From: Eutreptiella sp. 'Long Island Sound 2002'
Taxonomy: Eukaryota > Euglenozoa > Euglenophyceae > Eutreptiales > Eutreptiaceae
Assembly (NCBI GenBank): GCA_964036045.1
Contig: OZ038380.1
Span: 118,678,699 to 118,742,698, forward strand
Reading direction: 5' to 3'
DNA length: 64,000 bases
Position numbers and translations under genes: made by a program. Below, piece by piece: positions 33,316 to 44,300 of this stretch. The notes beneath the pieces are model-generated. The model made no database searches and was not told where the DNA came from. It worked only from the letters and a program-made list of their open reading frames with translations. Within the stretch, counting starts at the first letter, position 1; every line of letters begins with the position of its first letter.

Positions 33316-34790
33316 TCAGGCACCCCTGGCTGCAATCGCCCGGGTGAGTGCTGCCAAGTCCGAGACATGGATCTTGGTCTTGTGCTTGCGGATGTACTCC
33401 ATGAAGGGAGTATTGACCCGCGGCACGAACGAGGAGACGGGTTCCCAGGTGTCGTGGGACGGCCCATAGCCTCGCCAACGAACCTTGAACTCCAGGCCTC
33501 CGGTGCCGAGGCGTTCGGACGCTGGGCCAGGATTTTCTCGACGGTATAGTCGTCCTGCTCAGCATAGTCGTCGTCCGAATCAGCCTCATGTGCGGCGTAG
33601 CTCAGGGACACGTGTTGGCCACGGAGGTCGGGTTCCCGCACATGGAGCTGACTCTCGTGGCGCTCCCGGAACTGTCCGTGACCCACCTTGATGCGGTAGG
33701 TGTCCTCACCAATCCTGCGGACCACCTCTCCGGGTGTGAACCAGGTTTTGGTGCGGTGGGTGCCCATAGGGCGGGGTCTGATCACCCACACCGGGTCTCC
33801 CACCCTGAACTTCTGCGCTGTCGAGCTTGGGGCGGACTTCTGACGCTCAGCATGCTCCTTCTCGAGCTGCTGGCGGATGTCACGCGCCGTTGCCTCTTGC
33901 CGCGCGAAGAATTCCTTGGCGTCCATAGCCATGCCATCACCAGACAAGGGAAGTCCACGTCCCAGGGGGTCCCTGCCGAACAGAATCTGGTGAGGGGACA
34001 AACCACCCGGGCTGGGGGTGTCATGATGGGCCTTCAGAGCAGGCCACATCTCCTCAAACCAGTTCCGACGTGGATTGGTGATGTGAATCTTGCGCAGTTT
34101 CTCGAACAGCTGCTGTCCAGCCACTTCAGCTCGGCCGTTAGACCGGCTGAGATAGGCGACGCTCTTGGCGTGACATATTCCCATTAGGGAACACATGGCC
34201 TTGAACCAGCCACCACTAAACTGGGGCCCTCGGTCACTGCAAATGGTGCGGGGGATGTCAAAGATGGTCAGCCAATGACGAATCATCATGACTGCCACTT
34301 CCTTGGCAAGCAACCCCTTTTTGCGTGCCGGAACGGCTACTACGTAGCCACTGTGGCGATCCACACAAAGAACCACACAGTCAAAGGTCTCCTTGCCAAT
34401 GTGCACTTCGGGCATGGAGAAGACGTCCATGGCGACGCTCTCCATGGGCTGGTCAGGAACCGGGGTCCATTGGGCTTCCCCCTTGACGTTCCGGTTATCG
34501 GGATTGCAGGCCTGACAGACCGAGCAACCCTTCCTGACCTTCTTGATGGCGGTGTAGAGACCGATGTGGTCGATCTCGAACCGGCGCTGCATGTCCAGGG
34601 CTTGCTTCTTGACCCCTCGGTGCAGCATGTGGTGGTGCCAAGCTTCACACAGCTCGAGCACTCGGGACTCCGGTACTAGCAGCTTACCATTCCGGTAGAG
34701 CTTGCCATCTTCCTCAGTCAGCCCCTTTGGCCACTTCTGCCCGTCATCAGGGTCGGTCACAGCCCTATACTCGGCCGCAAAGGCCTCGGA
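33316..34790 (-). pseudogene. pol: Family D integrase and chromodomain (frameshifted)
   Basis: C-terminal part of D pol. It shows a His/Cys zinc motif (CSVCQACN), the integrase core with VAMDVF, CSDRGPQF and SNGRAEVAG carrying the Asp-Asp-Glu triad, then the C-terminal barrel (VWVIRPR). The chromodomain starts (YTVEKILAQRPN) and then loses frame near 33500. The remaining chromodomain (FKVRWRGY) continues in another frame to TGA at 33316-33318. Upstream, a single TAG at 34791-34793 separates this part from RNase H in the same frame. The protein is close to family C and clearly distinct from family A. Confidence 0.88.
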
Positions 34791-35907
34791 CTAGGCGTAG
34801 TTGTCGGTCCAGTCGTCCTGGAGGCAGGATTCCGGGAAGAGGTGCTTGTCGGACTCAGCTCCATCAGGGGCGGGTACTCTGACCGCTCTGCCCATCCTCG
34901 TTCCGAGGGGGGCATCCGCAGCCATAACAACGAAGCATTTGACACCCTCCTCCTCCATCAGGCGCTCCATTTCAACGATCTTCTTGGCTTCAGCGGTCTC
35001 AGCCTCATCGCCATGGGCAGATATATCCGTCATGCCCTTGCTGGCGGCATAGGCCCACCTGCTGAGACAGTCCGCCACGGTGTTGTCCTTTCCAGGAATA
35101 TAAACAACCGTAAGGTCGAACTTGGCGAAGGTCTCATGCCATCTTGCCCGTCGGGAGGCGGGACCAGAGGGGGTGTCCACGTGCTCCTTGTGCCACGACT
35201 GCAGACTCTGATGGTCGGTGCAGAAGTTGACGGGATGGAGAGCTATGTACCCAGCCCACTTTCTGAGAGCCATGACGATGGCATACACCTCCTTTTCTTG
35301 GGGCGTCCATGTCTGTCTCTGGCCTTCCGCCAGGACTCGGCTCCAGAAGGCCACGGGCACGTGCCTCCCATCGTCAAGCACTTGCTCCAACACAGCGCCA
35401 ACGGCGTAGTCGGAAGCGTCGGTGCGCAGGACGAACCCTCCGTCAGGATCCACGAGGTGCAGACCCACTGCGGATAGCAGCGCCTGCTTCATCCCCTCAA
35501 AGGCACGGTCGGACTCAGCAGTCCAGACCAGAGCCTTCTTGGACCCCTTCTTGGTCTCCTCTCGGTTGCCCTTGAGCATGGTCGTCATGGGGGCTGCATA
35601 CTCGGCATACATTTTGATATACTCCGAGTAGTAGTTGCAGAACCCCAGATACGCCCGTAGCTCAGAGACAGTTTTGGGCTTTTCCCAGTGCTCAATCGCG
35701 GCCACCTTGCCAGGTATGGGCTTTCGCTGCCCGTTCCCAACCATGTGGCCAGCGAAGACTACCTCGCTTACCGCAATGGTGGCCTTGTCACTGCTGCCAG
35801 TGAGTTTGTGCCGAACCAGAAGGTCCAGCACTCGAGTGACGTCCCTCTCATGTGCCTCCAGGAGCTCCTCGTAGCTCATACTGGGGTCCCTGGACGCGAT
35901 GATCACA
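34791..35907 (-). pseudogene. pol: Family D RT thumb/connection and RNase H (left part)
   Basis: Read right to left, it begins just after the RT catalytic motif (VIIASRD), continues through FCNYYSEY and the RNase H motifs (LRTDASDYAVGA, EKEVYAIV, TDHQSLQ), and ends with DNTVADCLSRWAY and the linker to integrase. TAG at 34791 stops the frame where family C has an Ala codon. VNTR copy 2 abuts it at 35908. The first 572 bases inward from the insertion (35336-35907) are duplicated at 37082-37653. Confidence 0.88.
35336..35907. repeat. 572-bp direct repeat flanking VNTR copy 2 (left)
   Basis: The D RT/RNase H sequence from CTCGGCTCCAG to GATGATCACA occurs here and at 37082-37653 with a constant offset of 1746 bases. 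I noted at least three single-base differences (for example CCACGGGC and CCACAGGC), about 0.5% divergence. It brackets the insertion exactly, like an extremely long target duplication. Confidence 0.92.
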
Positions 35908-36510
35908 CACCCAGGACACCGCGCACGCCACACAACACACCGAGCAGCACACCGGTGAACAGGAGCCGGGAGGCCCAGGACGCCGCACACGCAACACAAC
36001 ACACCGAGCAGCACACCGGTGAACAGGAGCCGGGAGGCCCAGGACGCCGCACACGCCACACAACACACCGAGCGGGCACACCGGTGAACAGGAGCCGGGA
36101 GGCCCAGGACGCCGCACACGCAACACAACACACCGAGCAGCACACCGGTGAACAGGAGCCGGGAGGCCCAGGACGCCGCACACGCCACACAACACACCGA
36201 GCGGGCACACTGGTGAACAGGAGCCGGGAGGCCCAGGACGCCGCACACGCCACACAACACACCGAGCGGGCGCACCGGTGAACAGGAGCCGGGAGGCCCA
36301 GAACACCGCACACGCAACACAACACACCGAGCGGGCACACCGGTGAACAGGAGCCGGGGGGCCCAGGACACCGCACACGCAACACAACACACCGAGCAGC
36401 ACACCGGTGAACAGGAGCCGGGAGGCCCAGGACGCCGCACACGCAACACAACACACCGAGCGGGCACACCGGTGAACAGGAGCCGGGAGGCCCAGGACAC
36501 TGCACACACG
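35908..36510. repeat. 65-bp minisatellite, about nine units
   Basis: Same unit as 1685-4475 (CACCGGTGAACAGGAGCC core), but most units read GAGCCGGGAGG where copy 1 mostly reads GAGCCAGGAGG. That marks a subarray homogenised on its own. The minus strand is again open in more than one frame. Confidence 0.96.
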
Positions 36511-36546
36511 TAGGGCGGCCGAGGGACAGGAAAGAACCAACACCCC

Positions 36547-36981
36547 ATGGGTCGGACACACTGGGGCGACCCAGCCGACCCACCGGGCCAGTGGCAGGAG
36601 CGGTACTCCAAGGCTGCTGGTCCGAGCCCGGCTAGGCTGCATCGGGGACCATGGCAAACGTCACCCGGAGCCGTGGATGCAACCGGTGACAGGCGGGCCG
36701 GTACACAGTCCAGGAGGGGGTCGCCTGCCAAGCGGAGCGGCCCCGCAACTCAAGCCACAAGGGTGAGGCGGTCGTACCGTAGACAAGCGGGAGCAATACC
36801 CCTTGTGGTGAGAGATACTCCACACGGCTGGGCAGCCCCCAGAGCTGCCGCCCGAAGGAGGGGGCATGTGGCCCTACTCATGGACACATGTGGGGACACC
36901 CTCCCACCTGGGACACATGGACCGGGTGGCCGCGACAATGCCTTCCGAAGCACATGCGGGAGCGGCTCAAGAGGCACCTAA
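36547..36981 (+). CDS. Short ORF in VNTR copy 2, unknown (144 aa)
   Basis: Counterpart of 4515-4949, same start and stop, about five substitutions and no indel. No domain recognised. See the copy 1 entry for why it may be spurious. Confidence 0.2.
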   Translation: MGRTHWGDPADPPGQWQERYSKAAGPSPARLHRGPWQTSPGAVDATGDRRAGTQSRRGSPAKRSGPATQATRVRRSYRRQAGAIPLVVRDTPHGWAAPRAAARRRGHVALLMDTCGDTLPPGTHGPGGRDNAFRSTCGSGSRGT

Positions 36982-37081
36982 CATAGGGCAGTGGGAGGGA
37001 CAGGACGTCCCCTTGGTAAGACCTTCTTCCTGCACCGTCAAAGGAGGCATCCCGAGCTCCCGAAGATACCTACCTACCTAC

Positions 37082-37653
37082 CTCGGCTCCAGAAGGCCAC
37101 AGGCACGTGCCTCCCATCGTCAAGCACTTGCTCCAACACAGCGCCAACGGCGTAGTCGGAAGCGTCGGTGCGCAGGACGAACCCTCGGTCAGGATCCACG
37201 AGGTGCAGACCCACTGCGGATAGCAGCGCCTGCTTCATCCCCTCAAAGGCACGGTCGGACTCAGCAGTCCAGACCAGAGCCTTCTTGGACCCCTTCTTGG
37301 TCTCCTCTCGGTTGCCCTTGAGCATGGTCGTCATGGGGGCTGCATACTCGGCATACATTTTGATATACTCCGAGTAGTAGTTGCAGAACCCCAGATACGC
37401 CCGTAGCTCAGAGACCGTTTTGGGCTTTTCCCAGTGCTCAATCGCGGCCACCTTGCCAGGTATGGGCTTTCGCTGCCCGTTCCCAACCATGTGGCCAGCG
37501 AAGACTACCTCGCTTACCGCAATGGTGGCCTTGTCACTGCTGCCAGTGAGTTTGTGCCGAACCAGAAGGTCCAGCACTCGAGTGACGTCCCTCTCATGTG
37601 CCTCCAGGAGCTCCTCGTAGCTCATACTGGGGTCCCTGGACGCGATGATCACA
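37082..37653. repeat. 572-bp direct repeat flanking VNTR copy 2 (right)
   Basis: Right copy of 35336-35907. It begins exactly where the TACC tail ends and continues without a break into the rest of D RT. Confidence 0.92.
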
Positions 37654-38030
37654 TCGTCCACGAAGGGGTCCGCACAGTCACGCACCGGCTCAAGCAGGTT
37701 CTCCCGCATCCGCTGAAAAGCCGCATTGCCGTTGGTAACGCCCATGGGCATCACCTTCCACTGGAGAGGTCCAAGTGGGGTGCTCATGGCTGTGCAGGCA
37801 CGGGACTCCTCGGTGAGAGGCATCTGATGATAACCATGTTTCAGGTCAATCACCGTGAAGATCCTCCGCCGGTGTTGTTTTTGCAGCATGTCCTCAATGA
37901 GGGGCAGCGTATAGCTGTCATGCTGCGTTTGGGCGTTTAGGCCGTGGTAGTCGACCACGAGCCGCCACTCACCGGCCACCTTCTTGGGGACGACGAAGCA
38001 CGGAGAGGCCCATTCGGAGTGGCACGGCTC
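37082..38030 (-). pseudogene. pol: Family D reverse transcriptase, palm and fingers
   Basis: Read right to left it starts EPCHSEWASPCFVVPKK and continues with WRLVVDYHGLNAQ, FTVIDLKHGYHQMPL and the catalytic FVDD (37653-37664). It then runs through the duplicated segment to the VNTR tail. The upstream neighbour in D is 63853-64000, whose frame ends at the codons for ERGWLE. The 4-bp GCTC at 38027-38030 and 63853-63856 shows that the family C array split this gene. D pol as a whole is interrupted twice by insertion. Confidence 0.9.
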
Positions 38031-38618
38031 TAAAGAAGGTCCCTACCAGGACCGGCCCCCGCTGTGCCCCTTCCGGCGTCGTGCTGCAGGGCGGGCTCTG
38101 GGGCCGTATGCGCCCTGGCGATCGGCGCGGACGTCTCCTCCGACTCCGAAGGTGGCTCGTAGGCTGTGCGATAGCCCTCGGAGTGCCCCTCGGATTCCCA
38201 CAGCCTGACCGGGCTGGGGTCCGTGTCCATAGCCCCGGCGTCCCTTGCCGCGGACTTGGGTGACCCGCGCTTCCGGTAGCGCCGGGCCCGTCCTCCACTG
38301 CTGCCTGAATGGCAGGCCTCATCAGAGTCCTCCGCGGCGGAGCGGAGGTTGCATGCCTTTCGGCAGCGACGCTCACACCTGGAGACCAGGTCCTCCATGT
38401 CACGTCCTACTCTTCCCGAATGTCGTACTTCTCTTCGGGCTTCAACTTCCGGAGTTCGCCATGCTCTTGAACGTCTCGGTTCTTCTATGGCTCTAATCTC
38501 CGGCGTGGTCTCCACCGAGTCCACAATACGCACCCGGGGCGTACTTGGGCAGGGCTCATAAGGGCCCAAGTCCCCGGGTCGGCGGTAGGTAGGGGCAGCA
38601 GGTACGCCTCTGCTACCA
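38031..38618 (-). pseudogene. gag: C0 remnant: LTR tip fused to Gag N-terminus
   Basis: 38031-38075 is the outer 45 bp of a C LTR (TAAAGAAGG and on). It joins near 38075 to codon ~205 of a C gag, whose N-terminal part runs from 38606 to there. The frame beginning at ATG 38704 in LTR 1 passes through the primer site (38607-38618) and ends with a second copy of the LTR-encoded GRGTAGAGPGRDLL. A deletion between gag and the far LTR explains this: all of pol and most of gag are gone. Retained gag matches C2 closely (DLLYGSRG, RTPEVEARREVRHSG). Confidence 0.85.
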
Positions 38619-40979
38619 TAAAGAAGGTCCCTACCAGGACCGGCCCCCGCTGTGCCCCTTCCGCCTGTAATCCCTGCTGACTTGCTCCGCATCAATGCTT
38701 GCATTCCTCAAACTCCAGGGTCCAAAATCCAAAAATATAGAAAATAAAATACAATCCTCCTTCAACCCTGAACAGCAACCAGATCCCACAAATACAGCAA
38801 TAAGCCAATCCACAATCCAATCCACACTGCGGGCTTCCGTTCAGCGCACCGGTCGACTCACGGTGGCGGGCATGTACAAGAATTGCACCAAGGAAGAAAG
38901 CCCTGAAATTGGCATATGAACACAAATAAAGCAAAGTTGTGGAAAGAGGTAAACATACACATTCACAGCCATAAACCCCTCATTCCCTGGACTCAGGACC
39001 TTCCCTTGACTCACCCACATATTGCCCTGAACCAGGTCAAATGAGATGGCTGAATGCCATGTGTCACAAGTCACTACACAAACCCCAAAAATGTGTTCAC
39101 TCCCAAGCCTCTAAATCCTAGCCCAATAGGGGAGGTGGCGTGTCATGGCCTAGAGTGGCACTCAGGACCACGCCCTACCCTGACATAAACTTGGTTGGAC
39201 TTGGAGTCGAATGGGCTTGGAGAACTGCCCCATGAAGATGACCTCACAACATGGCAAAATCAGGCAAATCACACCATTATGCCCAAAAGTCAATTATATA
39301 TCCAAAAATGCATACGGCAAATATCCAAATGCTCCATGCATGTGTCAAACCGGAAAGTAATATACAAGGGTGATATAGACCAAAAGTCCATGCCCAAGAA
39401 TATCCCATCATTGGCTCCGAAACCCCTCCGGTTATGTACATGACATGCTTCACAAGTCAACTCATGAATTTGAGATCTAATTTTGTGAGGCCTCGTGTGC
39501 CATGCCAAAGTGACCATGTGATCCGGCATATGGTGAGGTGCAACACCGAAGCATATGCCAACATATAAGGAACATACCATAGTTCACAGATCTCTAGGCA
39601 CTTTACTGTTAGCCGACCAGTTGAGCACATAAAACACAAAAATGAGTATAAAATGAGGTCCAAAACATGAAAATATGTCCAAATACAAAGTTGTCATGAT
39701 AGTATATCTCTATGCTCACCCATGATATCCGCTCATGGTTCAATACACAAATGATTGGAACCACTTACAAACTATTCCCCCACTTTGATCCCCAATCGGG
39801 CGCATGGAGATACCTTCGCCACCCATATCTACATGCCCCATGAAAATGGGAGTGCACTCATGGATCTCTTTGCCAAACATACCATGAGCAATACATATGC
39901 GGTAGACTTAGTCTAGCGCTTTGAATCTCACAATTGGGACATGGGCAAAGCCCTTGTCACGTGTGGCTCCCCATCTCTTCGGCCACACGAAGATATATAA
40001 CATGGGCGTGAGCATATCGAAGCACATACCATGCATATAACACATACCCTCAAAAGTGGCTCCCACCATGATATGCCATGTCCCTCCATTGGCATAACTT
40101 CACGTTAAAAATACGTAGGAACCCAAGAAACGTATCTATGCAACCCCAACACTCGTGCGGTACACTCGAAAGTCACAATAAAATATTCGGTTGCACGGTC
40201 CAAGAGTTCTATATCACTTTATACCCTCTTGATCATTATCCCTTGCTCTACCGGGCATGTGTACACACCAAACGCGTTTGATGCGTCCCAAATTAAGTTG
40301 AGACTAAGGCGCTTGCAACCCAACCTTCCTTATTCTCTTTCCTCACACTCGCGCGGAGATATGGCCCTTCAAAGTGGTCCCACGATTCACTTTTGTTTCC
40401 CTTATATCTCCAAGTCAAATGGGTGGCAAGTATAAGGGAAACCTGATTCGGGCATAGGGAAAGGAGTATGACCACTCGAAGAAGACCAAATCAAGTGCGG
40501 CGATGTCGAAGTCGAAAATCCGATTTCGACATCGCGAAAAATTCAGATTAAAATTTCGAGTGCTTATTTAGAAAATTGCGGAAGCAACGAACCCTTTACT
40601 GATGAAATCTGACCCTTCATCGGGGTTCCCGCCAAAATATCTGGAAATAACAGTTAACCAATCGGTTAACGCAAAATCGCGAGCCAACTGACAGTCGCCG
40701 ATACATTGACCATCAGAACGAAAGGCTGAAAAATTACGGAAACATTATGATAATAAAACCCTGTTGATTCCTGATATTCTGATATATAGATCTCCGCTGG
40801 CGGCGCCTCGGTACTGAGTATGGCCGCTCGTAGCCGGAATGGCCAAACCTATCACACTATCACATCGGGTTAGTTCAGGTGGATGTGAGAGTATGATATC
40901 AGCCAATGGCGGCTTGCCGGCACATAGATACACACCCCAAGTGACCCCAAGATGGCCACGGGGGTCCGAACCGGCTTCA
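38619..40979 (-). repeat. Family C LTR 1 (2361 bp)
   Basis: Runs from TAAAGAAGG, abutting the primer site, to CGGCTTCA, abutting the complement of the polypurine tract. On the minus strand it begins TGAAGCC and ends CTTTA, so the end is TA where CA is usual. A TATA-like TATATATC lies on the minus strand about 195 bases in. The first gag codons (ATG at 38704) are inside it. It contains the 10-bp-stem hairpin at 40501-40534. Confidence 0.92.
40501..40534. promoter_or_regulatory. Conserved LTR hairpin (CGATGTCGAA / TTCGACATCG)
   Basis: Ten-base perfect arms with a 14-base loop. The same hairpin recurs near 51340, 62167, 63374 and, in family D, 31141, while most surrounding LTR sequence has drifted. 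A decayed version lies near 27700. It could be an RNA structure or a protein-binding site. The role is unknown. Confidence 0.7.
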
Positions 40980-41372
40980 CCCCCCTTCTCAGAGCGTTGT
41001 TACCGCTCGGAAGTCATTGAAGAGAGGACGGGAGGACCCCAATGGGCTCCAACCCCCCCCTCCATGTCCCAAGGACACATGGAGGCCCCACACACGTCGT
41101 AGGCGTCCCCCATGCCCCAAGGGAGGGGTGAGGACACTGAAAATTGGTGCCCTACGCCATATCCGGTCTCCTCTTGATCTACAACATGGACCAAGGGGAT
41201 CAAAGATAGAGAAACGTCGTCGGTCGACCTAAATAAGTATACCACAATGAAGTATATATGTGGAGATCGAGTGAAGGGGGTATATGGCCAATCAAGGCCG
41301 AAAAATCCCCGGATGAACGCCCTCACCCGTCTCCTCAATCACAGAAAAAAACAAAATGCCAAGGGGGATCCA
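40980..41372 (-). other. C1 3' untranslated region with polypurine tract
   Basis: CCCCCCTTCTC at 40980-40990 is the complement of the polypurine tract beside the LTR. The remaining ~380 bp up to the pol stop has no coding content. Confidence 0.8.
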
Positions 41373-44300
41373 TTACGGTGCTACAGCAGCAACCAAATGG
41401 ACCAACACGTCCTTGACATCCAAAGAAATATTCTTTTTCTTCAGGTAGTCCATCCAGACCGTGGTGTACCTCGGCACAAAACTGCTCGGAGGCTCCCACG
41501 AATCCCTGGATGCGGCGAATCCCTTCCAACGGACTTTCCAAAGCCTACCCCCAGGCGTCCCTGGGTCCGGCTTGTCCGCCAGGATCTTCTCAGCAGTGAA
41601 GTCGTCGTCCTCACCCTCGTCGTCTGAGTCCACATCGCCGGCCGTGAACTCGAAGGTGACGGGACGTCCGCTGGGGTCTGGTGCTCGGGGACGAAGCTGG
41701 GTATGGTCGCGGTCCAGGATCTTGTTATCCCCCACACGAACCGCATACACATCCTGCCCGACCTTCCGAACGGTTACCCCCGGCACATACCAAGATGCCT
41801 GCCCATGCCTGGACAGGACATCCTTGTGGTGCCGCTCCACCCACACGGTGTCTTGGAGAGCATACTTCTGGACTTTTCCCTGCTTGAAGTACTTGGCCCT
41901 CTTGTCATGCTCGTCCTGTAGTGCCTTGCACACCTTGGCCGCCGTGTCGTCCGCCTCAGCCATCATGGCGTTCGCATCTCGGGCCACTTTGCCATGGTTC
42001 AACCACGGGAGAGTGCGTGACACTCGATCCCGTAGGAACAGGATGCGATGGGGCGACAGTCCAGTGGGTCCCGGAAGGTCATGGTACGCCTGGAGTACTC
42101 TCCACAGCGAATTATACCAATTCCGGCCCGGTTCGTCGATGTGCAGCTGGCGGAACTTCTCGAACATCTGCCGCCCGGCCACCTCAGCCCGGCCATTCGA
42201 CCGGCTGTGGTATGCCACGGTCTTGGCGTGCCGAATTCCCATGTGCTTGCACATCGTCTTGAACCACGTCCCCACAAATTGACTGCCCCGATCGCTGCAG
42301 ATGAGGGCTGGGACATCGAAAATCGTCAGCCAATGCCTGATCATGGCATTAGCAACGGTCTTGGCTTGCAGCCCCACTCCATGCTTGTCCTTCTTGTCCT
42401 TCTTCTTGGACTTCTTGCCCGGGACTGCCACGATATACCCGCTGTGCCTGTCCACCGCCAGGATGACACAGTCGTAGGTCTCTCCTTCCATGGTGACCTC
42501 AGGCATGGCGAATACATCCACGGCCACGGACCGCATAGAGGCCTCCGGTATAGCTGTATACACCGGGTTGCCCGCTGTGGAGTGGTTAGGGCTCTTTGTG
42601 GCCCGACACACGGCACAGTCGCTGCAGTACCTATCCAGGATGGCGTAGTACCCCGGAGGGAACTTGAAACGCCACTCCAGTTCCTGCTGCATCTTGTCTC
42701 GGCCAGGATGCATGAGCTGGGCGTTGTGCCAATGGTCAATGAGCTCCTCCACTCGGTTCTCGGGCACCAGCAGCTTGTCCTTGAGGAACAACTTGTCCCC
42801 ATCCTCGGTCAAGCCCTCGGGCCATTCGTCGTCTGACGGGGCGCTCACGGCATTCCAGTACTTGCTCCAGTGCTCGGATGCCGCGTAGTCATCCGACCAG
42901 TCCTCTGTGAGCACCGACCTGACTAGCTCTACAGGGGCCACCATCCATTGCTCGAAGGTTTCCTCTCGAATAGCTTGGACGCGGGCACCCCGGAACTTGG
43001 CCAGGTCTGTACGGTTTGCCATCACCACAAAGCACTTGACCCCCTCTTGCTCCATGGCCTTCTCCATCTCGATGATGCGCTTGGCCTCCTCGGTCTCCTC
43101 GGCGTCTCCATGGCTGGATATGTCCATCCAAGCCTTGCCCGCGGGGTAGGCCCACCGACTGAGGCCATCTGCCACAGTGTTGTCCTTCCCTGGGACGTAT
43201 ACGACGCTGAGGTCGAACTTGGCGAACGTCTCGTGCCACCGGGCCCTCCTTGCCGCCGGTCCCGAGGGGGTGTCGACGTGCTCCTTGTGCCAGCTCTGCA
43301 AGGATTGATGGTTCGTGCAAACCACCACCGGTTGCAATCCGATGTGGCCAGACCACTTCCTGAGCACACAAACAATGGCGTACGTCTCCTTCTCCCTCGC
43401 GGTCCAGGTGCAGCGTTGGCCCTCGGCCAGGATCCGACTCCAGAACGCCACGGGTACGTGTGACCCGTCGTCCCGGATCTGCTCGAGGACTGCCCCTACA
43501 GCATAGTCCGAGGCGTCCGTCCGTAGCACGAATCCCTTGTCCGGGTCCACCAAGAATAGTCCCAACTGCCCCAGGAGTCGCTCCTTCAGGCTGCTAAACG
43601 CATCCTCAGCCTCAGGGGTCCAGGCAAGCTTCTTCTTGCTCCCCTTCCGGCCATCGAACTTGCCCACTTGCAGCATCTTGTGCAGCGGCCCTGACAGTTC
43701 TGCATACATCCGGACATAGCCCGAATAGTAGTTGCAGAACCCCATGAAGGACCGGAGTTCCCTGATGGTTTGCGGCTTCTCCCAGTGGTGCAGGGACGCC
43801 AGCTTCCCAGGCATGGGACGGCGTTGCCCGTGCCCAACCACGTGACCCGCGAACTCCACTTCCTTCACGAAGAGTGAGGCTTTGGTGGGCTTGCACACCA
43901 TGTTGTGCTTGTCCAACTCGCTGAGCACTCGGGGCAGATCCTTCTCATGCGCGTCGATGAGCTCGTCCTCAGTCATGTTCTCCGTGCCGGACCCGATGAT
44001 GATGTCATCCACGAAGGGGTCGGCACAGTCCCGGACAGGACCGAGTAGGTCCTCCATCATGCGCTGGAAAGCGGCGTTGCCATTCTTGGCGCCCATGGGC
44101 ACCACTTTCCACTGCATGGGCCCCAGCGGCGTCGACAGCGCTGTGCAGGGCCTGGAGTCCGGATGTAGCGGCATCTGGTGATAGCCATGCTTCAGGTCCA
44201 ACACCGTGAAAATCCGCTTTTTCTGTTGTTTTCGGAGGATGGAGTCGATCAGGGGAAGCGAGTACGAGTCGTGCTCGGTCTGCTCGTTCAAACCTCTGTA

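Larger units (their letters stand above)
35908..37081 (+). mobile_element. VNTR composite element, copy 2
   Basis: 1174 bp: about nine 65-bp units (35908-36510), the unique part (about 36511-37065) and a TACC tail up to 37081. It is inserted in D RT between the second Asp codon of FVDD and the following Val codon. The unique part matches copy 1 with roughly 1-2% difference. The large gap in unit number (43 and 9) shows that the array varies in length between copies. Confidence 0.75.

Noticed and set aside
33282-33500. Novel C-terminal tail on the D integrase (RFVGEAMGRPTTPG and on)
   Set aside because: A frameshift near 33500 produces it. The other frame continues the chromodomain to a TGA at 33316.
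34791-36731. One 646-codon protein fusing a minisatellite-coded segment to RT/RNase H
   Set aside because: The frame merely continues from D RT into the inserted VNTR element. The true upstream RT resumes at 37082-38030 after the insertion.
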